Source of the DNA: Eublepharis macularius
Taxonomy: Eukaryota > Chordata > Lepidosauria > Squamata > Eublepharidae
DNA length: 64,000 nt
Assembly: GCF_028583425.1 (NCBI RefSeq)
Contig: NC_072793.1
Location: 60,269,028 to 60,333,027, forward strand
Direction: 5' to 3'
The notes beneath the pieces are model-generated. The model ran no database searches. It worked only from the letters and a program-made list of their open reading frames with translations, and was not told the origin of the DNA. Position numbers and translations under genes: made by a program. Below are positions 24,812 through 37,000 of the stretch, in pieces; within the stretch, counting starts at the first letter, position 1, and every line of letters begins with the position of its first letter.

Positions 24812-25022
24812 GTGGCAGGAGGTGGTGTGGCTCCAAGGTGGAGCATCTTTGCATGCTGAAGTCCCAGGTTCAGTCCCTAGCAACTTTAGTTAAAAGGATC
24901 AGATAGCAGGTGATGTGAAAGACCTCTGTCTGAGACCATCCGGTGTTGTTGCCATTCAGAAGAGAAAGTATTGACCTTGATAACCAAAGGCCTAACAGTA
25001 TAAGGCAATGTCATGTGTTCAT
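24812..25022 (+). repeat. tRNA-derived SINE, diverged
   Basis: Contains a B-box-like cccaggttcagtccct, then the core segment ggatcagatagcaggtgatg and the end aaggcaatgtcatgtgttcat. This order matches a widespread squamate SINE. There are several point changes and a damaged A box. Confidence 0.7.
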
Positions 25023-28000
25023 TAAAATCAAACATATTGTTTTAATAGCTTTTGAATAACTTAGAATTTTGAAAGTGATCTTGGATGTTGACTTTTAATT
25101 GGACAGTCAGTGTATTTTTTTTTATTAAATAAAACAAATAATGAATGAGGACATGCTCAGTTCTGCAAAGGACTCCAACTAATCCTCTTTAGTCCAGCTG
25201 TCTTATTACTGAACGGGATCAAGAATTGGCTACATGTACAATTTCTAATTGTCCTGGATTACTGCAGCAAAGCTAGACAGTGTGGTATTGCTACTTGGTT
25301 ATGTGTTCACAGCATTCTTTATGAAAAAGCTAGATGCATTGTGTAGTCTAATCCTGTGTATGTTTACTTGAAAGCTTAAAGCTTGCTGGGCTACATTACA
25401 CATACTCAAGAGTAAGCTCCATTAAATTTAGTGGGACTTTTTTGAGGGAGCATGTTTCGGCTTGTTCTTTACAGACTTATTATTTGGAAACAACCGCCTC
25501 TGAAAAGAGTGGCTCTTATTTCTGTGTAAACATGCATACGATAAAGCTGCTGAAATACCAGACAGAAGCTGACTGAGACTTTGTTTAATAAATGGAGTGT
25601 CCTGAACCACAATAATGCCTTTGTTATCTATGGAAGAACATAGCCTAGAGCTGCCAATTTCTTTACTGACAGATGCTCTGTTAGGAACAAGATGGCAGTA
25701 AGAACTTACAACAGGTGCAGCCAAGTCCCCTGCTGTGAATATGTAAAGAAGGAGAAAATGGAACCGGTGAATTCTTACCTGCATGCAGCTATTGAAGACC
25801 CGATGCTTATGTCAGGAAAGGACTGCAGCTTTAGTGCATAACCAGCCATTTCAGTGGGAAAAAGAAGATATTTGGCTTGTGCATTAGGAGAACGTGTAGC
25901 CTCTGGGAGGATACTAGTACAGTTCTTAAAACATGAGAGGGAGAGATTGTAAGGAGGCTATGGATTTTGGTTCTCTTTGATGAAAAGGGTCCCCAAATAT
26001 GATAGTATATTGAATAAATAGCTAGCAGCACATTACTGCTGGGGACAGCCTTGGGAGGAGGGCAAGCTACAGAAGTGGTTAACCTGAGGGCAAAGTATGT
26101 GCAAGCCTTCAGAGGGAAACTAGCACCCAACAGAATGATTAAGGCCATCTACCTGTCTTTCAGGACAGATAGTTCCTACCCTCCATTTTCTTTACCTGTG
26201 TCAGCATTTCTGATTTTCCTTTGGCATTTCAGTAATTGTTATTCAGTTATTTTAAGAGAAAAAGTAATCCCAAACATATCTTTGAAGTATGATTCATAGA
26301 CCACTCAGCCTTATATTGTCCTGCTGAATTCATGTTTCATGATTCATTTGATGGGCTGTCACAAACTAGCAAAATAGCTTTATTGCAAAAAGCTTTTTCA
26401 CTTTGCAGTCGTATAATCCACCTGTGGTGGTGGTAGTAGTCCAGGCATCCTGGCGCATGAATTAGAAATTAAAGGTAAAACTTCAGGGCTGGTGTATAAG
26501 AGATGTGCAAGTCATTGGGCTCAGTTGTCTTTGCAAAAATATTCATCATTCTGTCTTAATGGTTTACGTAATGATAGATTTTACAATTCACTAGAGAAAT
26601 AAGACTCATCACAAACTTTGTTGAACATTGGAGGTTAGTTTGAGTGTACATGTGTAGGTCGGCTTCTGTATACCCTTACTTGCCCAATGCAGAGTCCATA
26701 TATAGTGTAGTGGGATTACAGCATTTGGTAGGACAAGACATTGGAGCTGGAGCAGCAACAGGCTTTAGGAACAAATACTGGTCCCAATGACTATGTGAAA
26801 TGTATGAGGGAAAGCTATTTTAATTCTAGAATGTTGCCTGATTTGAACTTGGCAATCTGAGGGTACAGATTCATCTAGTAATTGTTTAAGTAAGTGGAAA
26901 GGCCAAAGAATGTAATGTACCAGAGAATCCACTTACAGTGAAGATGGCATCAGTCAATGGATTCAGCTTTTCTTGCCAATAAGCATTCATTGTAAATATT
27001 AGAGAATCTATATTGGCCACACTCCCTGGAAGTATGCATTCAGATTTTGGCCTATTGATTTTAGTTGACTAAACAGTTTTGGTTTCACCTATAATACTAA
27101 AAATATATTCAAAGATATATGAAATGCAAAACTCTCAAATTTTCCTGCCATTAATTGGAAGAAAAATGTTATGTTGTAGATATTTGTGCTTTTAACAAAC
27201 TAGTACATTAAAAAAACCAGACAGTTTGCCACAATCCAACAGAGCAGTGCCATCCTAAATAGAGTTACACCCTTCTATGCCTGTTGACTTCAATGGTCTT
27301 TAGAAGGGTGTAAATCTGTGTAGTACTGCATTGTTAAGCAGATCACAGATATTTCTCCAAAGGAAAATATTATGAGCACTCTGAGAGTGTAACTTTGATA
27401 CTTTAAAATGGGACAGTCCTGAATGAAGGATGACAAATGAGCAACAGGTTTCATTGCTACATTACAGCGAGGTGTGATATGTGCCTTGCTCATGAGCAGC
27501 TTTTGTAAAAGTGTTAACCTTTGTCCCTTAAGACAAATACAAAATAGAATGTAATGTTTCTTTTAAAAAAAGAGAGCTGCAAGGTTATACCATTTTACAC
27601 AACTACTTTAGATGGTGTGTGGCTTGTTCAGATGAGAGGTTGCCATTGATTAACAAACCCCCGCTTTACACTAATTTCAGTAGTGATCAGTGAGCAAAAG
27701 CAAGCATATTGTTTTCCTTCCTATTCAGCCCTATTCTCTTGACAGTGGGACTTGTTATTTCTTCTGTGTGTGTGTCTGTGAGCTCATCAGCCTGTCCTGA
27801 TTCATGTACATTGTTGTGCTCTTCAGCTGAAGCCAGAAGGAACAGGAGACAGATGCCAAAGCAGAACCACGTCACTATTGTACAGCAAAGGTTGTGCAAG
27901 TAGAGGAATACCTATATTCATCTACAATTAAGCAACCTAGCTTTCCTTTTACTATTATTGTACTATACAGTAGACGTTAATCATTACCTGATAACTAGAA

Positions 28001-29589
28001 GTTGTCTATCAATGCTCTCCAGAATTGCAGGAGCCATGATGGCTGCATCTTCCCTGATTACTCATAGAAGGATATTCAAAGGAGAAATTCTTAGTATGGG
28101 ACTAGCAAAACGGGTGTTTTTCAGATTGAATGTGATCTGTTATAGTTCAGGATTCAATCAACATCATAACTGCAACTAACAGCAACATTCCTATCTTTAA
28201 TGGATTAAGGTTGCATCTTCATTGTGTTTCATGTGCATTTATATTAACCGTACATTTCAGGAACACAATTTAGAGATTAAATGAAATGCAGGGTTAACAT
28301 TGCAAACTTTTCCTTGTCATATGAAGTATGTGTAGTATACATTGTTATAACTATAATGGAAACCTGTCTTACAGTGGCATTCTGGGGGCATAACATTTGT
28401 ATGAACTAAGTCCATAGAAAATAGTTTTGAGTTCTGAGCCTGTGTGCTTTGACAGCCGCACAAATCCAAATTTGCAGTCTGTAAGTTAATGGAGTTCAGC
28501 AAAGAAAATCAGCATCAGCAAGTATATTCTTAGGAAAGATACAATATTTTTTAAACAGGACGGTGCTTTACAAAAGGGGCAGTGGTGATTTGAATCAAAT
28601 CTGTGGCACTGGAAGACAAGAAGTTTTAATCCTTCCCGTTGTCCCAGCTTCAAGGCAAAACCAGCATTTTTGGATTAACAGGTCCCTGGAAATTGTTTTA
28701 AAAATGGAACACACTCCAGCTGTACCGAGATGTTGGTATGAAGACGTTTACTCAGAAGCTCTGTATTTCCCTGAGTTTTTATCTGGCACTTCACCTATGG
28801 GTCCAACTAAACAAGAAGACTTTTTGAGCGTACTCTCATACCATTAGCCATGCATGGCACTCCTGAGAACTCACTTCCCCAGAATGCAAGGCTCAATTGG
28901 GATGAAGACTGTGGTGCAGGGTAAGAATAGACTTCAGGCTTCCCTCTCCCACTGACTTGACTTGAAACAGCCCCAGGGTGCTTTATTTGCCCCACTGAGG
29001 AGCTGCATGTATACTTGCTCACAAAAAACTTATAAAACAGCAGGTGATTTGTAGGATGATCATGTTCTTGAGTTATGCCTGATGGGAACAATATGATAGT
29101 TCCTTTCTATCTGATCCAATGGAGCACAGTGTTACATCAGTGGGGAGAAACACCCCTTTACACTAATGGGACAAACAAACAGCCTTTGCACTAACGGGAT
29201 AGATACAACCATTCACACACTTTGAGGAGTGGAACTTTTCCACTTCCCTCTGCTGCTGCAGTCCACTGAGCCTTCTGAATATGAGCCCCACTCACCCAGA
29301 ACAGCATGGGGGACAAATTGTGGGAGGGGGAAATAACTGCTTCTTTTCCCAAAGACTGAATTGCCCGGTGGAGGGAGGAGTAATGCTCAGAAGGCCTTAT
29401 GCTTGTTCAGGACTTGTGATTACCCTCTGTGATGGCATAATGTTACATTTGCTAAGGAAGTGACACAAGATGACTGCCCCATCAAGCTCACCAGCTGTAC
29501 CCTTACATCTGGGTTTATGACTCCTCAGCCTATCCCTACATACCAGCAAGGATACATATGAACCAGCCAGGAATATCTAATATCATAGT
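25023..29589. other. Intergenic, nothing coding recognised
   Basis: Between the CpG island gene and ABLIM3. Contains diverged copies of a short interspersed motif at about 25350-25435 and an inverted-repeat relict at about 27246-27330 (agagttacacccttctatgcc and near complement). No exon was recognised on either strand. Confidence 0.4.
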
Positions 29590-29815
29590 TCATGGTATAG
29601 TGGTTAGTGTCGGACTAGGATCTAGGAGAACTAGGTTCAAATCCCCATTCTAGCATGGAAGCTTGCTGGGTGAGCTTGGACCAATCACTCTCTCTCAGCT
29701 TATTCTATCTCACAAGGTTGTTGTCAAGATAAAATGGAGGAGAGGAGAATTATGTAAGCCACCTTGGGTCCCTGTTGGAGGAAAAGGTGGGGTATAAATA
29801 AAATAAATAGATGGT
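29590..29815 (+). repeat. tRNA-derived SINE (Sauria-like)
   Basis: A box in ggtatagtggttagtgtcgg, B box in aggttcaaatcccc, core ggtgagcttggaccaatcac, and 3' end gtggggtataaataaaataaa. It has a complete tRNA-related head, body and tail. Confidence 0.8.
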
Positions 29816-31130
29816 GTTACCTTACTCGGTCCTCCTGTCTACAGAACTTCAAATATACAAGGGGGAAGGAAATTGGAAATGAGTACTTCAAGGGCACAGC
29901 TAAGGCTCTCAACCAAGTAGTAAGAGCATACTGTTAAGGGTGCAACTAAAGGAGATAGTGAGAGATCCATGATTGAATGTTCCATGGTTTCCATATAGTG
30001 AATTGCACATGGTGAATTTCACATGGTGAGGTCTGCAGCCCTGAGGGAACTACAAAATATAACTCCTTGTATCTATGTTTTCTCTGGGGGATCAAATAGC
30101 AGCTACTGTGTATGTGTGGAGGGGCATTTAATTCAAGAGAATGGCTGGAAAAATGGCTTAAATCATGCTTCCACAATACCAATTGGAATCCCACCCACCC
30201 CCAGCTATTAACTTTTTTAAAAAATAGTAAGAAATCCAATAGCAGAACTTCCTTCATCATATCTGGTTTGGCTTGCTTGTGTGTGCGTGTGCACACATGT
30301 TTTGCATCTTTGTGGATGCTTGATTGTACTCAGTATGTGAAAGGTGTGTGTGTTTTGTGGGTGGGTCACATAGTGGGATTATTCAGCCCTCTCTGTGTAT
30401 TGATTGCTGTGTTCTTTATATGCTTAACATGGGAGGGGGATGTGAGGGTTCACAATCAATGTTGCAATGCCCACAGTTATAGTTGTGTTGCCTGTTGCTG
30501 TGTTAAGCTGGTGTTAGCTCCAGCGAAGTCACATTACAGAATTACCCTTTCAGATAGGTTGATGGAGGTATCGCATGAGGGAAATCATTATAAATATGAT
30601 GAGCTGTGTTTACTACTGTGCTGAAGTAGACAGAAGCAATTACTGACCCAATATTACAGCCATCAGTTCATTCCCCAGCTCATTATATGATGGCATAAAA
30701 GGATTCATGGCTCCTTCCTGACAAGATATTTTTTCTCTTTTTGTTACCCTCTTGTGGTGTCTGTGAAAGGGATACTTAACAGTAGCCAAAGACATGACAA
30801 ATGGTCTTTAAGCCCAGAGGGGTGATGCAAGATCGGTAGCTTCCTGAGCTCACATTGGTTTAATGCAATTTCAATTTGTTGTGTAATGGCTTGCTGGTGT
30901 CAACTTGGGCTATAGTAAAGATATAAATAACCCCTCCAGAGGGAAAGTCATCATGTCTTTCTATTATCTAAAGCTGGTGGTAGAAAAGAATGAAAATTTG
31001 GAAATTCCCATAGCAAGGTTTTAAGTTATCAAACAGATAACACCTGAGGCATCTTTCTATGGTGGAATATGCCTGTTTTGTAAAAAATAAATTAAAAAAA
31101 TTAGTCAGTTAGTACAACATGGGTAGAAAT
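29816..31130. other. Intergenic, nothing recognised
   Basis: The 170-codon plus-strand ORF at 30112-30624 is Cys-rich by chance and has no recognisable domain or splice context. No repeat family was recognised. Confidence 0.4.
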
Positions 31131-31407
31131 GGTTGTTGTGGATTTTCTGGGCTGTATAGCCGTGGTCTTGGCATTGTAGTTCCTGACGTTTCGCCAGCAG
31201 CTGTGGCTGGCATCTTCAGAGGTGTAGCTCCAAAAGACAGTCATTCAGGTGATACTGAAAGATCTCTGTCTTTTGTAGCTACACCTCTGAAGATGCCATT
31301 CACAGCTGCTGGCGAAACGTCAGGAACCACAATGCCAAGACTACAGCTATACAGCCCGGAAAATCCACAACAACCATCGTTCTCCGGCCGTGAAAGCCTT
31401 CGACAAT
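31131..31407. mobile_element. Hairpin insertion, Penelope-terminus type
   Basis: Two arms, ggttgttgtggattttctgg...tcttcagaggtgtagct and its near complement, form a foldback with the sequence ctggcgaaacgtcagg near the turn. A 14-bp direct repeat with one mismatch (31117-31130, 31408-31421) flanks it. Such hairpins ending in ccgtgaaagccttcgacaa are abundant in reptiles. I think they derive from Penelope-like terminal repeats, but that link is from memory. Confidence 0.7.
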
Positions 31408-31464
31408 ACATGGGTGGAAATATTCATCAATCTTTCTGGCCGAATAGGAAATCACAGGAGAGAG

Positions 31465-31600
31465 ACGTTATAGTGTAGTGGTCAGAATATCAGACTAGGA
31501 TGGGGGTATATGTGTGGAGACCCAGATACAAATACCCACTTGGCCGTGGAAGTTCACTGACTGAACTTGGGCTACTCATTCTTTCTCAACCAAAATCATT
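31465..31600 (+). repeat. Partial tRNA-derived SINE
   Basis: Has the head ttatagtgtagtggtcagaat and a degraded B-box region (gacccagatacaaatacccac). The body is truncated. Confidence 0.55.
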
Positions 31601-32345
31601 GCAGAGAAAAAGAGACAAAGGATAGGGTATGTAATACTTGGAATGAAATATAATATGTAGCTTTGTGGCTATGATGTTTCAGATCTCGCCCCCCCCCTGC
31701 CCCCCGGCCCAAAAAGTTGCTGACTGACAAAAATATGAGACAATACACAATTCTTTTGTTCAAACAGCATATTAGGTAAGAAATCTTTTTTTTTTTAAGA
31801 AAGCAGAATAAGGTTACAATTTCCCACAGATAGACATTCCATGTACATTTCTTCATTCAGAAGGCTACCGTACTGATTGGATCTTTTATAGGAGGTATTG
31901 CTAGTGGCCAAGAAAGGCAGAAAGAGTCCAATAAAAACAATATAAAGCTAAGAGAAACATGTTCCAATAGGTACCAAGGCCTCTCTAAACTCACCTCCTT
32001 TTCTTATGATACAGCTATTTTTAGGCTTAACTGAAATCTTAGTATTAAATACCTTATTTATGACAAAGGCCAACAAACCTCAAGTTTCAGACAAAAATGC
32101 CTCCACATTTACACTGGTTTAGATATTATTTCATCACAGAATTTATGTAAAGCCAAGAGAGCGCTACATCTGTTTCTTTTTGTAATGGGTTTGAGATAGT
32201 GATACTGGCTATTCCCAGCAAAAAAAAAAAAGGAAAAAAAGATTTATAAGACTGTGAGGTCTCCCATGAGAATGCTTTAACTCAACTGGCTGCTAAATCT
32301 TTCCAAGCATGGCAGATAGGGGATGAAGCAAGGAAAGGGGTCCAC

Positions 32346-33908
32346 TTTTAATCAGGTACATTCATTGATGGTCTCAGGACACAACCAAGGCAGGGTATGT
32401 TCCAGGAATCTGTGTGAAGCATGCACAATTTAGTACGGAGTGACAATGTTTAGCACCCTCAAGGAGGACCAATAGCCCAGAACTTTGAGTTGGGATGGAG
32501 TCTGGGTACAACTGAGAAAACGGAGGAGGGGAAAGCTGCCTGTCACAAGGTTGAGAGTAGGTAGGAGCTTGACTGAAGCATTTGCTCTGAAGGCATACCA
32601 CCACTCCCCTCCTCACACCAGGCAAGACCAAGACACAGTATGACACAGATGGAGCCTTTCAGACCAAGCAGCCTGACAGTCTACTAGAGGTGTACTGCAT
32701 ATCTTCCACACCACAGTCCAACCCAAGAAACAAATGATGGGAGTGTCAAGTATTTTCAGGCATGCACTCAAGCAGCTTACACTTAGAAGTGGGAAGGGGT
32801 GAGTGGGCATTAATTTGAACAAAGGAATGTTGGAGGGGGGGCTAGGTCCCCATAGACTGCCCCATAGTTGTGGGCCTGATCAAAGGCATCTTAGCTTTTA
32901 TATTTTAATAAATTGATTTACTGGAGTGGGGTTCAGTGAGTTTTTAAGTCATCATAGGACTGGGATAGGTATGTACTGCCATGACCAAGAGGAGAATAAT
33001 TGACATATGCTAATATAGGTGTTTTCCTGGAGAATAGGTCTATTCATGGCTACTGGCAATGGCTACAAAATGAAATCTCCATTCAGAGGCAGCATATTTC
33101 TAATTAACAGAGGCTTGGAACGAGTGTATAAAGAACAAATGGCTGCAGTTGGGAAGAGAATGTTGGACTAAATGGAGCTTGGTCAGATCATGAGGGGCAA
33201 TTCTTAAATCTTTCGTATGCAAACATGCTTACTTTACACAAGGCATACCTGCCAGAAGATTCCGTGGTTTTGATAAAAGAATTTTGATTTTTTTAAAAAG
33301 CTCAGTGCACACACAGGGACTAAGGCAAAGCAGTGGGAAGATGGAGCAGTGGAAATTTGACAGTAGAGACATAAGGCATCTGCTGCTTGGAAACAGGATG
33401 TGGGCTAGAGGGATCCTCCGTCTGACCCAGAAGGCTCTCATTACTTTCTTCAGTCAGGTTCAGGGCATCAGTGGGTCAGAGATGGACAAGGACATTGGCT
33501 CCTTTTTAAGTAGATGCCCCGTGACCACCACCTTCTTGCCTCGCTTGGTCTGGACTTAGATTTAAGAGACTCAGGCATGAGATACTGCAATGCCAAAGAC
33601 TGCCTGACATTCATATAAGAAAAAGCTCAGTATAAAAACAGGATCCTACCTCCCCAACTCTGAAAACATTCTCCAAATAACAGTTACATTTTAAAAAAGG
33701 AATTAAAGAAACAAAGAGCATAAAAATATCTGTGAGACTTCACTCTAAAGGCTTTCAAAGAGAGCACCTGGGGCTCCTACTGTACAACAAAAAGAGTTAT
33801 ACAGTTTCAATATAGAGATCTTTCTATATATATATATATATTATATATATAATAATATATATATATGTATATATTTATAGGTATGTATATATTTATAGTG
33901 CAGTGCTT
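32346..33908 (-). other. ABLIM3: ABLIM3 3' UTR, extent uncertain
   Basis: Sequence downstream of the ABLIM3 stop codon on the minus strand. No AATAAA is present on this strand between 33908 and 31600. ATTAAA variants occur at about 32346-32351 and 32905. The end given assumes the farther one. The region includes a (TA)n tract (33826-33880) and degraded repeats at 33040-33430 related to a common lizard LINE tail (ggaaacaggatgtgggctaga). Confidence 0.35.
33826..33880. repeat. TA microsatellite in the 3' UTR
   Basis: Alternating TA with interruptions, starting about 30 bp past the ABLIM3 stop codon. Likely length-variable. Confidence 0.9.
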
Positions 33909-34022
33909 TTAAAACAGCCGCGCCTGCTTCTTCAGCTCATTCCTCTTCCACAAAGCCAGGCGGTCGAACTCAGCAATCGTCATGCCAAACACCTGGTAAA
34001 ATTCCTCTGGCGACAGATGGCG
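33909..34022 (-). CDS. ABLIM3: ABLIM3 last coding exon (headpiece C-terminal subdomain)
   Basis: Acceptor tctcccttcag ends at 34023. The exon encodes 37 residues, from RHLSPEEF to KKQARLF, then TAA at 33911-33909. It holds the three Phe core residues (EEF, QVF, AEF), the Trp of LALWKR and the basic KK-LF end that contacts F-actin in villin headpieces. Phase 0 in. Confidence 0.97.
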   Translation of the reverse strand, partial: RHLSPEEFYQVFGMTIAEFDRLALWKRNELKKQARLF

Positions 34023-37000
34023 CTGAAGGGAGAACAGACTGGCATTAAGTTTTTTGCGTTTTTTAAACATGGATGTGTGAGTGGAGTGATGTGTGCGCTT
34101 GTGGTTCTGCAAAAAGAATTGTGAAGATCTAAAGCTGCTTTTCGCACGTGCTGAATAATGCACTTTCAATGCACTTCAGTGATCGTTTCCCAGTGGATTT
34201 TCCCATTTCACACAGGAAAATACAGTCGCGAAGTATGCTGAAAGGGATTTGTAATGATTTCAAGAAATGGGTGCATGTGTCTTTAAATGTTTGGTGAGAT
34301 AGGTGAAGAGTGGGGGGTGAAAGAGAGAGATGAGTGAGTGATATGATTGGTTGATGACAGAGAGTGGGCGGAGTGAAGGCAGTTTTCAGTTATTGAGGGA
34401 GAGGAAAAAGATTCAGTTAGGGCAAGAGAGGCGAGCTGTGTGCAGCCTGAGTGTGTTCATGTATTTGTGAGGGAAAGGCAACCTGAGTGGAAGCCTGAAC
34501 TGAATGTATCTGTGAGACTATATATTCATTCTATTTGAAGCAGGCAAACTGTGTGTGCGCCTGAGAGAGAGAAAGGTTTGAGAGTGAAAAGAAAACAGGC
34601 TAGCTGTGTGCTGTCTGAGGAGTTCTCTGTGAGAGAAATATAGAGCCTAGAGAAAGAGGCTAACTGTGTGTGAAGCCTTACAAGAGATCTGTGTGAATGA
34701 GTTTGGATAAAGCAACTAGAAGAACTAAGAACGACTTTTATGTAACCAATACGCTTCTTAAAAAAATAAACTTTGTTTTGTTATATCCCAGAGTTATCTC
34801 CCATTCCTATCCTCAGGGCCACATAGAACCACGAAGGAGCCTGACGCTCAAACACGTTACAAAAGGGAAAATTTAAATAAAACATTTTGGAATAATATAT
34901 TCCTGGTGGCAGCAAACTACCCAGAGGGTGTAAGGGGGAGATTTAAAGCAAAATCCACCCTAAAGAAAGTAAAGATCATAACAGGATTTATTCAGCATGA
35001 GTGAAAGCAGCTTATGTGGACACTATTGTGCTCTATTCTTCTGACTTCAGTCCCACAACAGAAAGGGAAGCAAAAGACATCTTGTGTGCTTTCTTATGTT
35101 TGCCAAAATAGGGGTCTTCTGCATGGCAATGACTGGCTGTAGATTTTCCACTGCTGCTGCTGCAGCTACTGATTCAGTGCAGTGGCAACAGGGCTTCCAG
35201 ATGATGCATTTCCCTGCACTTTCCCTGCCCCATTCCTCCTCAGCTGCCACTACACCCTTCACCACCAGGGATCTTGTTTTGGTTTCTTTAAAAATCAGCA
35301 GTGGATGGATTGCATGCTAAGCATTATAACAATCTACCTCTTTGGTTCTCCAAACTGCCAGGTTTCATTTTTTAAAGTTTCTATATCTTGGCAATGAAGT
35401 GGGCTAGAGACTTACTTTTAAATCCAGAGGACCTAATAGGTAGATCCAGGGGTCATTTTGTAGAAAAAGAGCTGGAGGAACTCATTAGCATAACTCATTA
35501 GCATGACTCATTAGCATATGTGATGCCTCTTGACATCATTGGAAGCGTGTCATTAACATAACTGATTTGCATATGCCACACCCCCTGACATCACCTATCC
35601 TGGCTGTTTTGGACTCAATTCTGGCCATTCAGGGCCGAAATTGAGCCCAAAATGGCAAAAAGTGGCTGAAAATGGCCGAAAAGGGGCCTAAAATGGTCAG
35701 GATCAGGCTGCTGCTGAGCGGAAGAGTGCTCCATCACCCATCAGAGGCCCAATCCGGGCCGTTTTGGCCTCAATCCAGGCTGAAACGGGCCCAAAATGGC
35801 CGAGAGTCAGGTGGGTGGGGCCACCTGACGTGACCTCTTTGGGGAACTGCCAGAACTGTGTTCCGGCATGTTCCCCCTCGAAATGAGCCCTGGGTAGATC
35901 ATTATAACACTATACTGATCTAACTATTGTCTTTTTTTAAAAAAATAGGAAACGGCACTTTTGAAGTGCAGTGCTCTTTCCAAATGCACTCTGGCTACCT
36001 ATCAGCAAGAAATATCTGATCAAAGGAGGTTTGAGAAAGCGTGGATAAAGCACGGGAGTATCATAGAAAAGCAATGGATGGTAAGTGATGCTGTGTGGAA
36101 GCTCAGTAATAATCTGCTGTAGTTGGGAGTTCAAACGAGCAAAAATCCCATGTGGAAGTCATGTAGATGTTACGGTCAGGAGAGATGTGAACACATCTGT
36201 ATTTAGCTATTTATATTTAGAAAATAACTGGGGGCGGGGCTTTTCTCTCTCCACCATTCCTCCAATCACAGACAGCCCATTGATGCTACTATGGTGGGAA
36301 GACAAATGCAGTTGCCAGTAGAGGCGGTGGGAGGTTTTACTCACCTCTAACCGAGTTCTATCCACATCTTTGGGTAAGCGGTTTCTCCCCCTTGTTGTCA
36401 CCAGAAGCAGCTCATAGGGGTATATCTACAAGCCAAGGGTGAAGAATAGATGGCTGAGGCATAGTGTTTTGATTCATAAGCATGAAAAGAAAGTACTGGG
36501 ACATACAACTTTGATAGAACTTGTCAAATCCAGTGGAGCAGTAAGTTTTTTTTTTAATGCTTGGATGCTTTACTGGAATAGAAGCCATCCTTTGACTATG
36601 TTTAGTGTGGGCTAGTCTAGTGTAGATTAGTGTACCATAATGCAAGTTGACATGACAGCTCAAGAGACGCTGCACAAGGGCCTGTCCAAATCATCTCCAA
36701 AGGATGCAAAGATGGTTTTAGTTATTTTATGGCGCTTTTCATGGACTAAAGTTAACTCTTGGATCATTTCTCTGCATAACTCCTGCTACTATCCCAGAAT
36801 AAAGAAAGAACATAATATAATCTACAGAGTCACCTGACACACTCCAGCCCTGCTCGTAAGTTACAGTGAGCACACACATAATTTGTGTACAGTGTACACT
36901 TGGAGCCTAAGCCTTGCTTCTGTTTGCTCTGCAGCTGGGGTTGGTCCTCTGCTGTGGAGCATGTTCCTCTGGGGCTAGGCACTGTTTGGCTCATTGAAAA

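Noticed and set aside
29590-29665. tRNA gene
   Set aside because: A- and B-box-like sequence is present, but no cloverleaf is preserved and a SINE body follows; it is a SINE head.
30112-30624. 170-codon plus-strand ORF rich in Cys and Val
   Set aside because: TG-rich low-complexity sequence explains the composition; no domain or splice context.
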